Assembly: GCF_900182725.1 (NCBI RefSeq)
Contig: NZ_FXTO01000016.1
Coordinates: 16,189-80,188, forward strand
From: Thalassovita litoralis
GTDB taxonomy: Bacteria; Pseudomonadota; Alphaproteobacteria; Rhodobacterales; Rhodobacteraceae
Length of the DNA stretch: 64,000 nucleotides
Direction: 5' to 3'
Of the stretch, positions 52,938-63,412 are shown one piece after another; the stretch's first letter is position 1; the number at the start of each line of letters is the position of its first letter. The notes below the pieces were generated by a model, which searched no databases, was not told the origin of the DNA, and was given only the letters and a program-made list of their open reading frames with translations. A program made the translations under genes and the position numbers.

Positions 52938-53839
52938 CAGGGCAGCTCCTTTAGTGTTTTACGGGCTGCCGCCCGCGTTGCGGCAAAAGCAACCGCCGCC
53001 GCCAGAACCGGCACGATCAGCGGCCACAGCCAATCCGCACCCTGAAATCCCAGCCCGGTCAAAAACCCGCCTTCGTCCTGCGCCGAAGGCAGCAATAACA
53101 CCGCCACCATACCCAGCCCGGTTCCCAATGCCGCCCCGCCCAGACCGCGCAGGGTGAACCGCCGCACAAAGGCCTGCGCGATATAGCGATCTGTCGCCCC
53201 CACCAGCCGAAGCACCGCGATCACCCGCGCATTGGCCGCCAGTGCCGCATTGGCCGCCAGCGTCACCATCGCCGCCAACGCCCCACCAATCAGCAGGATC
53301 GAGAGCCAGCCCAGAAACCGCAACCGCGACGCCGCCCGCACCAGCGGTTTACGCCAGCGGGTGTGATCGTCCAGCACAGCGCCCGGCACCTCGGCTGACA
53401 GGCGCAACCGCAGCCCCGCCGCATCATATCCGCCGCTATCCTCGATGATTTCGATCAGTTGCGGGATCGGCAATCCTTCCAGCGGCAGATCGGGGCCAAA
53501 CCACGGTTCCAGCAAGGCCCGTTGTTCATCCGCGCTTAGCGCCCGCGCTTCGGTCACGCCGGGCGTGGTGCGCAGCACCCGCAATGCGGCTTCGGTCTGG
53601 CTGTCGATCTGATCCGCCGGTGCCGAAATCCGCAGCGTCGACGACCGCGCCAGTTCATCCCCCCATAAGGACGCCAATCGCCCAGTTGCCAGGGACAGCG
53701 CCAGCGCAAACACGCATAAAAACGCCATCGCCGCCGCGCTGAACAAGGTCAGGTTTACCGTGAACCCAGAAGGGGGAACCACCCGGTCCGCCTGTGCATC
53801 CCCCACAAAAAAACCGGCAATCCGGCTTAGGGCGCTCAT
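52937..53839 (-). CDS. ftsX: Cell division protein FtsX
   Basis: A 300-residue four-span membrane protein: one span near residue 40 (LFSAAAMAFLCVFALALSLA), a periplasmic domain, and three C-terminal spans with LANARVIAVLRLVGATDRYIAQAFVRRF, the FtsX signature. With FtsE it controls wall hydrolases at division. It overlaps ftsE by four bases. Confidence 0.94.
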   Translation of the reverse strand: MSALSRIAGFFVGDAQADRVVPPSGFTVNLTLFSAAAMAFLCVFALALSLATGRLASLWGDELARSSTLRISAPADQIDSQTEAALRVLRTTPGVTEARALSADEQRALLEPWFGPDLPLEGLPIPQLIEIIEDSGGYDAAGLRLRLSAEVPGAVLDDHTRWRKPLVRAASRLRFLGWLSILLIGGALAAMVTLAANAALAANARVIAVLRLVGATDRYIAQAFVRRFTLRGLGGAALGTGLGMVAVLLLPSAQDEGGFLTGLGFQGADWLWPLIVPVLAAAVAFAATRAAARKTLKELP

Positions 53840-54513
53840 AAGTCCGCCCCCGCCAGTTGCAGCCGCCGGTTGGAAATCCGCAACACCCGCGCCTGCACCT
53901 GATTTTTCGCGGTTCTGATCAGATTCAGATCATGGGTCGCCACCATGATCGTCTTGCCCATCCGGTTCAGCTCCAGCAGCAATTGCAGCAACCGCTGAGA
54001 CATTTCCCAGTCGATATTCCCGGTCGGTTCATCCGCCAGAATAACATCGGGGGACATGATGACCGCCCGTGCCAGTGCCGCCCGCTGGCGTTCCCCGCCA
54101 GACAGTTCCGGCGGCAGGGCATCGGCCCGGTCAAACAGCCCCACCCATTTCAGCAATTCACGCAGGTTGCTTTGTTCGGCCAGCGTATCATGCCCTGCCA
54201 CGGTCAGCGGCAGCGAAACATTTTCTGTCACGCTCAGATGATCCAGAAACTGACAATCCTGATGCACCACCCCGATCCGACGGCGGCTTAGCGCGATGTC
54301 GTCACGGGTCATGTTGCGCAGATCGGTGTTAAACAGGCGCACCTGCCCAGACGTGGGCCGCAGCGCACCGTAGCATAGTTTCAGAAACGTGGTTTTCCCT
54401 GCACCGGACGGGCCGGTCAGAAAATGAAACGACCCCGGCGACAGCTTGAGCGATATTTCACTCAGCAATTCGCCCCCACCATAGCTATAGGCCACATTGT
54501 CCAGCTCGATCAC
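53836..54513 (-). CDS. ftsE: Cell division ATPase FtsE
   Basis: A 225-residue ABC ATPase. MIELDNVAYSYGGGELLSEISLKLSPGSFHFLTGPSGAGKTTFLKLCYG carries Walker A; LSGGERQRAALARAVIMSPDVILADEPTGNID carries the signature and Walker B; ATHDLNLI has the switch His. It is the partner of FtsX. It is first in the minus-strand operon and divergent from the zinc-ribbon gene. Confidence 0.95.
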   Translation of the reverse strand: MIELDNVAYSYGGGELLSEISLKLSPGSFHFLTGPSGAGKTTFLKLCYGALRPTSGQVRLFNTDLRNMTRDDIALSRRRIGVVHQDCQFLDHLSVTENVSLPLTVAGHDTLAEQSNLRELLKWVGLFDRADALPPELSGGERQRAALARAVIMSPDVILADEPTGNIDWEMSQRLLQLLLELNRMGKTIMVATHDLNLIRTAKNQVQARVLRISNRRLQLAGADL

Positions 54514-54670
54514 GGATCTGTTCCCCTGTTGCTGCCCTGTTCTGCATCAGGAAAGCCACAGTTGCAATCCGCCAGACATATGATTGCTTTGCACTTTTCC
54601 GCCGACAGCGTACACCCTATAGTGACGTGGCACCTGATGGTGCGGCAGGAACAGGGACTTAGGGGGCAGG

Positions 54671-55624
54671 ATGCGGCTGATTTGCCCGAATTGCGGCGCA
54701 CAATACGAAGTACCCGACGGGGTGATCCCCGAACAGGGACGCGATGTGCAATGTTCAAGCTGCGGCCATACGTGGTTCCAGCCCCACCCGGATCAGGATG
54801 CCGATTTGGCAGATGAACTGGGACAGGACTTGCCCCCAAGCGCCGAAACGGATGCGCCCACGACAGAACCGGACGACGTGGACTTTGCGCCCGCCCCCGA
54901 AGACGCCCGCGAAGACGACGGTGCAGAAGACGCCAACGATGTCGAAGATGACAGCTTCGACGACCAAGAGGCGGAACAGGACGCGGAACTGCCGGACGAC
55001 ACCCCGACAGAAGACCCACAACCGGAGCCACAGCCCGAGCCCACGGCCCCAACACGGCGGGAACTGGACCCGTCTATCGCGGAATTGCTGCGCGAGGAGG
55101 CCGAGTTTGAAGCCCGCCAGCGCGCCGCCGGTGGTGGTTTGGAATATCAACCCGATCTGGGGTTAGAGGAACCTTCGCGCGATGAGGCCACCCGCCGCGC
55201 CGAAGAATCCCGCCGCCGCATGGCCAGCCGTCAGGGTGTGGATGATCTGGACCCGCAGGATGATCTGACAGAACAGACAGGATCGCGTCGCGAACTGCTG
55301 CCTGACATCGAGGAAATCAATTCTTCTTTGAATGCCGATAGCCGCCGCCCCTCTCGTGCCGATGACCACGCCCCCGGTGGCGTGATCCTGCCAGCCGGAC
55401 GGCCCAGCGGCTTCCGCCGTGGCTTTGCATTGGGGCTGCTGCTGGTGGTGTTGCTTTGGGCGCTTTACGTCTTTGCCGCGCCAATCACAGCCAAGGTTCC
55501 CGCCCTGTCTGCCCCGTTGGCCAGCTATACCCAGATCGTAGACAAGGGGCGTTTATGGCTGGATGCCAAAGCCAAGGTGCTGCTGGTCAGGTTGGATGAG
55601 CTTGCCGCTGCCAGCGAAAAATAA
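54671..55624 (+). CDS. Zinc-ribbon protein with acidic linker and membrane segment
   Basis: A 317-residue protein in three parts. Residues 1-40 are an MJ0042-type zinc ribbon (MRLICPNCGAQYEVPDG and CSSCGHTWFQP, four Cys). Residues 45-245 are a very acidic, Pro/Glu/Asp-rich linker, followed by a charged helical stretch. Residues 253-275 are a membrane span (GFALGLLLVVLLWALYVFAA). The family is common in alphaproteobacteria next to ftsEX; function is not established. A cytoplasmic metal- or nucleic-acid-binding head tethered to the membrane is the visible design. Confidence 0.82.
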   Translation: MRLICPNCGAQYEVPDGVIPEQGRDVQCSSCGHTWFQPHPDQDADLADELGQDLPPSAETDAPTTEPDDVDFAPAPEDAREDDGAEDANDVEDDSFDDQEAEQDAELPDDTPTEDPQPEPQPEPTAPTRRELDPSIAELLREEAEFEARQRAAGGGLEYQPDLGLEEPSRDEATRRAEESRRRMASRQGVDDLDPQDDLTEQTGSRRELLPDIEEINSSLNADSRRPSRADDHAPGGVILPAGRPSGFRRGFALGLLLVVLLWALYVFAAPITAKVPALSAPLASYTQIVDKGRLWLDAKAKVLLVRLDELAAASEK

Positions 55625-55652
55625 CATTTGCCATGCGTCCCGACGATAGGGC

Positions 55653-55683
55653 CGGGATTTGAGTATTTTTGGCAAGATGAAAC
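55653..55683 (+). repeat. Dispersed intergenic repeat, copy 5
   Basis: CCGGGATTTGAGTATTTTTGGCAAGATGAAA between the convergent zinc-ribbon and rlmJ genes. It is the best example of the core GAGTATTTTTGGCAAGATGAA. Confidence 0.65.
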
Positions 55684-55742
55684 AGCGGCAGTGGCAGTGA
55701 CGCCTTCCGGCGGTTGACCGGGGCGTTGCGTTGCCTGTTGCG

Positions 55743-56528
55743 TTAAAGCGCGCTGAAAACCCGATCCAGCCGAGCTGCTTCATCTGCGGTTCCAAATGGG
55801 GCGTTTACGATAAACATGCCCGACCCGATCATCCTGTGACCGTCCCGTGCAGGGGGAAACGCAACCTCGTGGCGCAGGGTTTTGGGCAGGTCTTGCGCCT
55901 TCAGCGCCGCCAGCATCGGGCGATGGGCACCGCTGGTCAGGATCGGATACCACAGCGCAATTATGCCGACATTCCATTTGCGGTGTATCTGGCCGATAAA
56001 TTTCGGAATGGCATCGTAATCCGCTTTGATTTCATAGGATGGGTCAATCAGTATCAGCCCGCGCCGGGGATCGGGCGGGGTCAGGGCGTGCGCCATTTGA
56101 AAGCCATCCTGTTTGACCACATGCGCCCCATAGGGTGACATGGCATAGGTCAGCGCGGCATTTTCCTGCGGGTGCAATTCGGCCAGATGTATCCGGTCCT
56201 GTGGTCGCAAACATTCCGCCGCCAACAGTGGGGAACCGGGATATGCCCGCGCCCCGTGTGTATCCCGAACCAGTGACAACGCTTGTAAATAGGGATGATC
56301 CGCAGGCAGAAGGTTCCGCGCCAGAACCAGATCAATGCCTGCTGCCGCCTCTCCGGTCTTGATGGATTCCGGGGCATCCAACTGGTACAGCCCCCGCCCG
56401 GCATGGGTTTCCAGATAGCTGATGGGTTTGTCCTTGCGGGTCATGTAATCCAGCATCGTGCAAAGCAGCGCGTGCTTTTGCACATCCGCCAGATTCCCCG
56501 CATGGTAGATGTGCTGATAGGATAACAT
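55743..56528 (-). CDS. rlmJ: 23S rRNA (adenine-2030-N6)-methyltransferase RlmJ
   Basis: A 261-residue methyltransferase: MLSYQHIYHAGNLADVQKHALLCTMLDYM is the family start, YLETHAGRGLYQL binds AdoMet, and LILIDPSYE is the catalytic DPPY-type motif with Ser in place of the second Pro. It methylates A2030 (E. coli numbering) of 23S rRNA. It stands alone, divergent from mreB by 216 bases. Confidence 0.93.
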   Translation of the reverse strand: MLSYQHIYHAGNLADVQKHALLCTMLDYMTRKDKPISYLETHAGRGLYQLDAPESIKTGEAAAGIDLVLARNLLPADHPYLQALSLVRDTHGARAYPGSPLLAAECLRPQDRIHLAELHPQENAALTYAMSPYGAHVVKQDGFQMAHALTPPDPRRGLILIDPSYEIKADYDAIPKFIGQIHRKWNVGIIALWYPILTSGAHRPMLAALKAQDLPKTLRHEVAFPPARDGHRMIGSGMFIVNAPFGTADEAARLDRVFSAL

Positions 56529-56714
56529 TGCCCGGTTCCTTACTTATGTGCCTTGCTGATAAATCAGGCGTCCCCCCTGATGCAATCGTCCGCCGTGCTG
56601 CTTTGTCGTTCGCCAGTGGCAAAAACGCGCTGATTTGACTGGGATCGGGACTTTTCCAATCTGCCCCCCGCCCCTATAAGGCATGTGGCCCCATCGTCAG
56701 AGTCGGGGCCTTAA

Positions 56715-57791
<1,077 letters not shown>

Positions 57792-57821
57792 CCTGCCCAA
57801 CCTTCCCTGAAAGGGGGACGC

Positions 57822-58724
57822 TTGGCCAAAGACAGAACACAGGGCGAAGATTTCATTGCCCCCCTTAAGCGGCTGCTGACGGGGGTTCTGATCCTGTGTC
57901 TGATCGGGGTGTTCCTGTTGTGGCGGATCGACAGCCCGCGTGTGGAACGGTTCCGCGCCAAGGTGGTGGACCGTGTCGTACCGTCCTTTGACTGGGCAAT
58001 GGCCCCGGTCACGGGGGCGGTGAACCTGATCCGCGATTTTCAATCTTATCAGCGGATCGTTCAGCAAAATCAGGAACTTCGCCGCGAGTTACAGCAAATG
58101 AAGGCCTGGAAAGAGGCCGCGCTGCAACTAGAGCAGGAAAACGCCCGCCTGCTGGATTTGAACAACGTGCGGCTGGACCCGCGCCTGACGTATATCACCG
58201 GCGTGGTAATGGCAGACAGCGGTTCCCCCTTTCGGCAATCGGTGCTGCTGAACGTCGGCCACCGCGATGGGATTGTGGACGGATGGGCCACGATGGATGG
58301 CATCGGACTGGTGGGCCGAATTGCCGGTGTCGGACAAAGCACGGCACGGGTGATCCTGCTGACCGATACATCATCCCGTATACCCGCTACAATCCAGCCA
58401 TCCGGGCAATCCGCCATCGTCATGGGTGATAACACCATCGCGCCGTTGGTCTCCTTTCTGGAAAACCCCGACATGGTGCGTCCGGGGGATCGTGTGATCT
58501 CGTCCGGGGATGGTGGGGTATTCCCTGCGGGGCTGCTGATCGGACAGGTTGCAATGGATCCGGGCGGGCGGCTGCGGGTGCGTTTGGCGGCCGATTATGA
58601 ACGGCTGGAATACCTGCGCGTACTGCGCAATCCGGGGACCGAAGTCATCACCGATCACGGTGCGCTGATTGCACCGGCCAGTCTCGGCGTCGACGCCGCA
58701 CAGCAAGGGGCCACCAATGAGTGA
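57822..58724 (+). CDS. mreC: Rod-shape protein MreC
   Basis: A 300-residue protein with one N-terminal membrane span (LLTGVLILCLIGVFLLWRI), a coiled coil (QSYQRIVQQNQELRRELQQMKAWKEAALQLEQENARLLDLNN) and a periplasmic double beta-barrel (RVILLTDTSSRIPATIQPSGQSAIVMGDN). The start is TTG 57822, preceded by GGGGG; no ATG lies before the span in frame. It overlaps mreD by eight bases. Confidence 0.94.
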   Translation: MAKDRTQGEDFIAPLKRLLTGVLILCLIGVFLLWRIDSPRVERFRAKVVDRVVPSFDWAMAPVTGAVNLIRDFQSYQRIVQQNQELRRELQQMKAWKEAALQLEQENARLLDLNNVRLDPRLTYITGVVMADSGSPFRQSVLLNVGHRDGIVDGWATMDGIGLVGRIAGVGQSTARVILLTDTSSRIPATIQPSGQSAIVMGDNTIAPLVSFLENPDMVRPGDRVISSGDGGVFPAGLLIGQVAMDPGGRLRVRLAADYERLEYLRVLRNPGTEVITDHGALIAPASLGVDAAQQGATNE

Positions 58725-59256
58725 GCTGTCCCCCGCACGGCTTTGGTTGATGCGTGCCGGATATGTTGCGCTGGGGCTGGCCATCATTTTTTTCCAGCTT
58801 TTGCCGCTGGAAACCATGCCGCGCCGCTTTGCCGGGCCGGACCTGCTGCTGGGCTTCACCTGCGCGTGGGCGGTGCGGCGGCCTGAATTCACCCCTGCCC
58901 TGTCGATTGCCGCGCTGATGCTGATTGCCGATATGCTGTTCCAACGCCCACCCGGGCTGTTTGCGGCGCTGACCCTGCTGGGAACTGGGGCGCTGAAACG
59001 CCGGGCCGCAGGCCTGCGGGACCAGACGTTCGCGGTAGAGTGGCTGACAGTTAGCCTGAGCTTCATCGCCATTCTTCTGGCCTATCGCCTGATCCTGTCT
59101 ATCCTGCTGATACCACAAGCCCCGCTGGGTCTGTCGGTCATTCAGGTCGCGATGACTGTTGTGACCTATCCGCTGATCGCATTGATCACCGGCGCTCTGT
59201 TTGGGGTCCAGAAATCCCAGCCCGGCGATGTAGATACGATGGGAGGCCGCGCATGA
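58717..59256 (+). CDS. mreD: Rod-shape protein MreD
   Basis: A 179-residue membrane protein with about five spans (LMRAGYVALGLAIIFFQLLPL; LSIAALMLIADMLFQRPPGLFAALTLL; LTVSLSFIAILLAYRLILSILLI; VAMTVVTYPLIALITGALFGV). MreD proteins are poorly conserved and are recognised by size, topology and position between mreC and pbp2, all of which fit. The start at 58717 lies inside the end of mreC; the stop overlaps the next gene by four bases. Confidence 0.9.
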   Translation: MSELSPARLWLMRAGYVALGLAIIFFQLLPLETMPRRFAGPDLLLGFTCAWAVRRPEFTPALSIAALMLIADMLFQRPPGLFAALTLLGTGALKRRAAGLRDQTFAVEWLTVSLSFIAILLAYRLILSILLIPQAPLGLSVIQVAMTVVTYPLIALITGALFGVQKSQPGDVDTMGGRA

Positions 59257-61196
59257 GGCGCCCCGGAAAAGACACCGCCACAAGCTCGCGGCTCATTTCA
59301 AAACGTGGGCTGATCATTGGGGGCGTACAGCTTGGCTTTGCCGGGCTTCTGGCCGCGCGAATGCGCTATATGCAGGTGGAACAAGCCGACCAGTTCCGCC
59401 TTCTGGCCGAAGAAAACCGCATCAACCTGCGTCTGATTGCCCCCGCCCGAGGCGAGGTGTTCGACCGGCACGGGCTGGTGATTGCAAAGAATGAACCCAG
59501 CTATCGCCTGACAATGGTCCGCGAAGATGCGGGCGACGTGGATGCCGTTATTGCCCGTCTGTCCGCTTTGGTGGAACTGGATGACGAAGACCTGAACCGC
59601 GCCTTGGCGGAAATGAAACGCTCGGCCCCGTTTCTACCCGTGACCATCGCGGATCGGGTCAGGTGGGAAGACATCAGCCGCGTTGCCGTGAATGCCCCCG
59701 CCCTGCCCGGCGTCACCCCCGAAGTGGGCCTGTCGCGCACCTATCCGCTGGGGCCTGATTTTGCCAATATCGTGGGCTATGTTGGCCCCGTTTCCGATTA
59801 TGATCTGTCCAAAATCGAAGACCCGGACCAATTGCTGCGCATTCCCCGTTTTCAGATCGGCAAGGTCGGGCTGGAAGCCAAGATGGAGGATGAACTGCGC
59901 GGCAAGGCAGGCACCAAACGGGTCGAGGTGAACGCCGTAGGCCGGGTGATGCGCGAACTGGATCGCAAAGAGGGCCAACCGGGCGCCAACCTGCAATTGA
60001 CCCTGGATCACCGGCTGCAAAACTATGTGCAGTCACGGCTGGGCAACGAAAGCGCCGCCGCCGTTGTGATCGACTGTGAAACCGGCGATTTGCTGGCGAT
60101 GGCATCTTCTCCCAGCTTTGACCCGAATCTGTTCGTGCGTGGCATTTCCGTAAGCGATTACAAAGCACTGACAGAAAATGAATATCGCCCCTTGGCCTCC
60201 AAAAGCGTACAGGGGTTATATCCGCCCGGTTCGACCTTCAAAATGGTCACGGCGCTGGCCGCGCTGGCCGAAGGCGTCATCACCCCCGAAGAAACCGTCT
60301 GGTGCCCCGGTCATCTGGAGGTGGCAAATCGTCGGTTCCACTGTTGGAAACGCGTTGGTCACGGGCATGTGGATTTGAAAAGCTCACTTCGCGAAAGCTG
60401 CGACGTCTATTATTACGATGTGGCTTTGCGGGTCGGGATCGAAAAAATCTCGGAAATGGCCGAACGGCTGGGCATTGGTATCCGCTATGACATTCCCATG
60501 TCCGCCGTTGCGCGGGGGCGGGCGCCGACAAAGGAATGGAAACTGTCCAACTTTGGGTCTGACTGGGTGATTGGCGATACGGTCAATGCCTCGATCGGGC
60601 AGGGATATGTTTTGGCATCACCCCTGCAACTGGCGGTGATGAGCGCCCGGATTGCCACGGGGCGGGCCGTTACCCCGCGCCTGCTGAAATCCGTGGATGG
60701 GGTCGAACAACCCTCGGGGCGGGGGGAATCGCTGGGTATCAATGAAAACCTGCTGCGCCAGATCCGCCGCGCCATGTTCGAAGTCTCTAACAACAGGCGC
60801 GGCACCGCCTATGGCAGCCGTATCGTCGAAGATGAATTCCGCATGGCGGGCAAGACCGGCACCAGTCAGGTCCGCAATATCACCGCCGCAGAACGCGCCC
60901 GCGGCGTCACCCGGAACGAGGATTTGCCGTGGGAACGCCGCGACCATGCGCTGTTCGTGAATTTCGCCCCGTTCGATAACCCACGCTATGCCGTGTCCGT
61001 GGTGGTCGAACATGGTGGTGGCGGATCGTCAACGGCGGCCCCGATTGCCCGCGACATCACGCTTCAGGCGCTTTATGGCGAAGACCCGCCCCTTGCGGCC
61101 TATCCGGCCAAGGACCGCGACCGGATCAAGGCGCTTCAGGATCGGCTGAAACGCGAACGCCCCGATTTCGGCACAATCGGCAAGGTCCGCACATGA
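59253..61196 (+). CDS. mrdA: Penicillin-binding protein 2, elongation transpeptidase
   Basis: A 647-residue class B PBP. One N-terminal span (LIIGGVQLGFAGLLAARM) is followed by the dimerisation domain (RGEVFDRHGLVIAKNEPSYRL) and the transpeptidase domain with SxxK in YPPGSTFKMVTAL, SCD in ESCDVYYYDVA and KTG in AGKTGTSQV. It cross-links wall during elongation with RodA, whose gene overlaps by four bases. Confidence 0.96.
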   Translation: MRRPGKDTATSSRLISKRGLIIGGVQLGFAGLLAARMRYMQVEQADQFRLLAEENRINLRLIAPARGEVFDRHGLVIAKNEPSYRLTMVREDAGDVDAVIARLSALVELDDEDLNRALAEMKRSAPFLPVTIADRVRWEDISRVAVNAPALPGVTPEVGLSRTYPLGPDFANIVGYVGPVSDYDLSKIEDPDQLLRIPRFQIGKVGLEAKMEDELRGKAGTKRVEVNAVGRVMRELDRKEGQPGANLQLTLDHRLQNYVQSRLGNESAAAVVIDCETGDLLAMASSPSFDPNLFVRGISVSDYKALTENEYRPLASKSVQGLYPPGSTFKMVTALAALAEGVITPEETVWCPGHLEVANRRFHCWKRVGHGHVDLKSSLRESCDVYYYDVALRVGIEKISEMAERLGIGIRYDIPMSAVARGRAPTKEWKLSNFGSDWVIGDTVNASIGQGYVLASPLQLAVMSARIATGRAVTPRLLKSVDGVEQPSGRGESLGINENLLRQIRRAMFEVSNNRRGTAYGSRIVEDEFRMAGKTGTSQVRNITAAERARGVTRNEDLPWERRDHALFVNFAPFDNPRYAVSVVVEHGGGGSSTAAPIARDITLQALYGEDPPLAAYPAKDRDRIKALQDRLKRERPDFGTIGKVRT

Positions 61197-62332
61197 GCTA
61201 CCTTGAATATACCGTCAAAACGGTCCCAACTGGGCTGCGCAAACTGCTGTTCCTGAACTGGCCACTGGCCCTGTTGCTGACCACGGTGGCCTGTTTCGGA
61301 TTTCTGATGCTGTATTCCGTGGCGGGGGGATCATTCCAGCCGTGGGCCGAACCGCAGATGAAGCGTTTCGCGCTTGGCATGGCGGTGATGGTTGTCGTCG
61401 GCATGGTGCCGATCTGGTTTTGGCGCAACGTGGCCGGGGTCGCGTATCTGCTATCACTGGCCCTGCTGCTGTTTGTGGAATTTTTCGGCACGGTCGGCAT
61501 GGGGGCGCAGCGCTGGATTGATCTGGGCTTTATGCGGCTGCAACCGTCTGAACTGGCGAAAATCACGCTGGTGATGCTGCTGGCCGCCTATTACGACTGG
61601 CTGCCGGTGAAAAAGGTATCGCATCCGCTGTGGGTGGCGCTGCCGGTGGTGCTGATCCTGCTGCCGACATTTCTGGTGCTGACCCAACCGGACCTTGGCA
61701 CCTCGATCCTGCTGGTGGCGGCAGGCGGGGCGATGATGTTCTTTGCCGGGGTGCATTGGGGATATTTCACGGCTGTGATTGCCGCAGGGATTGGCCTGAT
61801 TACAGCGGTTTTCCAATCGCGCGGGACACCCTGGCAATTGCTGAAAGATTACCAATATCGCCGGATCGACACCTTTCTTGACCCGTCCAGCGATCCGCTG
61901 GGCGCGGGCTATCACATCACCCAGTCGAAAATCGCATTGGGGTCCGGCGGCTGGGCCGGGCGGGGATATATGCAGGGCACGCAATCGCGCCTGAACTTCC
62001 TGCCGGAAAAACACACCGATTTCATTTTCACCACGCTGGCCGAAGAATTCGGCTTCTTGGGTGGCTTTTCGCTACTGCTGTTATACGTTCTGATCATCGC
62101 GTTCTGCATCGCCTCGGCCATGTCCAACAAGGATCGCTTCGCCTCGCTTATGACGCTGGGCATTGCCATGACCTTCTTCCTGTTCTTTGCAGTGAACATG
62201 TCGATGGTGATGGGCATGGCCCCGGTGGTGGGCGTTCCGCTGCCGCTGGTCAGCTATGGCGGGTCGGCGATGCTGGTGCTGCTGGCCGCTTTCGGGCTGG
62301 TGCAAAGCGCCCATATTCACAGACCAAGGTAA
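61193..62332 (+). CDS. rodA: Rod-shape SEDS glycosyltransferase RodA
   Basis: A 379-residue SEDS protein with about ten membrane spans. GAQRWIDLGFMRLQPSELAKITLVMLLAAYY, LTQPDLGTSILL (catalytic Asp region), and GVPLPLVSYGGSAMLVLLAAFGLVQS are the family marks. It polymerises glycan strands with PBP2. It is the last gene of the shape operon; the next gene follows four bases later. Confidence 0.97.
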   Translation: MSYLEYTVKTVPTGLRKLLFLNWPLALLLTTVACFGFLMLYSVAGGSFQPWAEPQMKRFALGMAVMVVVGMVPIWFWRNVAGVAYLLSLALLLFVEFFGTVGMGAQRWIDLGFMRLQPSELAKITLVMLLAAYYDWLPVKKVSHPLWVALPVVLILLPTFLVLTQPDLGTSILLVAAGGAMMFFAGVHWGYFTAVIAAGIGLITAVFQSRGTPWQLLKDYQYRRIDTFLDPSSDPLGAGYHITQSKIALGSGGWAGRGYMQGTQSRLNFLPEKHTDFIFTTLAEEFGFLGGFSLLLLYVLIIAFCIASAMSNKDRFASLMTLGIAMTFFLFFAVNMSMVMGMAPVVGVPLPLVSYGGSAMLVLLAAFGLVQSAHIHRPR

Positions 62333-62336
62333 GACC

Positions 62337-63266
62337 ATGATCAATGTCCTGTTCGCCGCCCATCCCGACCGCTGGGCGGCCTATGAAACACCGCTTCGCA
62401 CCGCCTTTGACAAGGCCGGACTGAGCGTGGACCTGCGACAGGAGTTTGCGCCGGATCAGGTGGATTACATCGTTTACGCGCCCAATTCACCGCTACAGGA
62501 CTTCACCCCTTACACCCGTACCAAAGCGGTGCTGAACCTGTGGGCCGGGGTGGAAAAAATCGTGGGCAACTCGACCCTGACCCAGCCATTGGCCCGAATG
62601 GTCGATTTTGGTCTGCGCCAGGGAATGCTGGAATGGGTCACGGGCCATACCCTGCGCTATCATCTGGAAATCGACTATTTCCTTGCACATCAATCGGGTG
62701 ACTGGAAACCGCTGGTCCCGCCGCTGGCGCGTGATCGCAAGGTAACGGTGCTGGGACTGGGCGAGCTGGGAACGGCCTGCGCGCAGGCGCTGGCTGGTCT
62801 GGGCTTTGACGTGACAGGCTGGAGCAGGTCCGCCAAAACCATCCCCGGTATCCGCAGCCTGCATGGTGCCGCAGGCCTGAACGAGGCGCTGACCGGGGCC
62901 GAAATCGTGGCCCTGTTGCTGCCTAACACCCCAGCCACGGAAAACACCCTGAATACGGACACACTGGCCCTGCTGGCCCCCGGTGCCGCAGTCATCAATC
63001 CGGGGCGCGGTCCCCTGATCGACGATGACGCGCTTCTGGCGGCTTTGGACAGCGGACAGGTGGGACGCGCCACGCTGGATGTGTTCCGCGTTGAACCCCT
63101 GCCTGCGGATCACCCCTATTGGGCGCACCCCAAGGTGACGGTCACGCCCCATATCGCTTCGGAAACCCGCCCGGAAACCGCATCCGAGGTAATCGCCGAA
63201 AACATCCGGCGCAGCGAAGCAGGCGAGGAGTTATTATTCCTTGTGGATCGCGATTTAGGATACTGA
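62337..63266 (+). CDS. D-2-hydroxyacid dehydrogenase, glyoxylate/hydroxypyruvate reductase type
   Basis: A 309-residue NAD(P)-binding dehydrogenase of the GhrA-like group. VTVLGLGELGTACAQALAGLGFDVTGWSRSAK is the Rossmann loop with a Ser/Arg pair pointing to NADPH, VALLLPNTPATENTLNTDTLALLAPGAAVINPGRGPLIDD holds the catalytic Arg region, and PEADHPYW-like LPADHPYWAHPKVTVTPHIASETRP ends with the catalytic His. ATG 62337 starts four bases after rodA, so it may be cotranscribed with the shape genes. Confidence 0.92.
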   Translation: MINVLFAAHPDRWAAYETPLRTAFDKAGLSVDLRQEFAPDQVDYIVYAPNSPLQDFTPYTRTKAVLNLWAGVEKIVGNSTLTQPLARMVDFGLRQGMLEWVTGHTLRYHLEIDYFLAHQSGDWKPLVPPLARDRKVTVLGLGELGTACAQALAGLGFDVTGWSRSAKTIPGIRSLHGAAGLNEALTGAEIVALLLPNTPATENTLNTDTLALLAPGAAVINPGRGPLIDDDALLAALDSGQVGRATLDVFRVEPLPADHPYWAHPKVTVTPHIASETRPETASEVIAENIRRSEAGEELLFLVDRDLGY

Positions 63267-63273
63267 TCCAACC

Positions 63274-63307
63274 GCTTCTTTCTGATCCCAAATACTCCCG
63301 CCGGAGG
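63274..63307 (-). repeat. Dispersed intergenic repeat, copy 6
   Basis: On the minus strand CCTCCGGCGGGAGTATTT then GGGATCAGAAAGAAG, nearly identical to copy 1 at 2192-2225, including the TCAGAAAGAAG tail. It follows the dehydrogenase gene. Confidence 0.7.
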
Positions 63308-63412
63308 CTAATCCTTGTGTATCAGACGTTCCATAGAATTCCTAAGGGCTTAAATTTCGGTTTAATTATCGTGTATTAGCATTCTCAGGCCTTTATCGGC
63401 AATGTTCGGGAC

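Noticed and set aside
60394..60420. SCD in place of SxN in penicillin-binding protein 2
   Set aside because: S-x-D is a normal variant of this motif in the PBP2 group, so it is not a defect.
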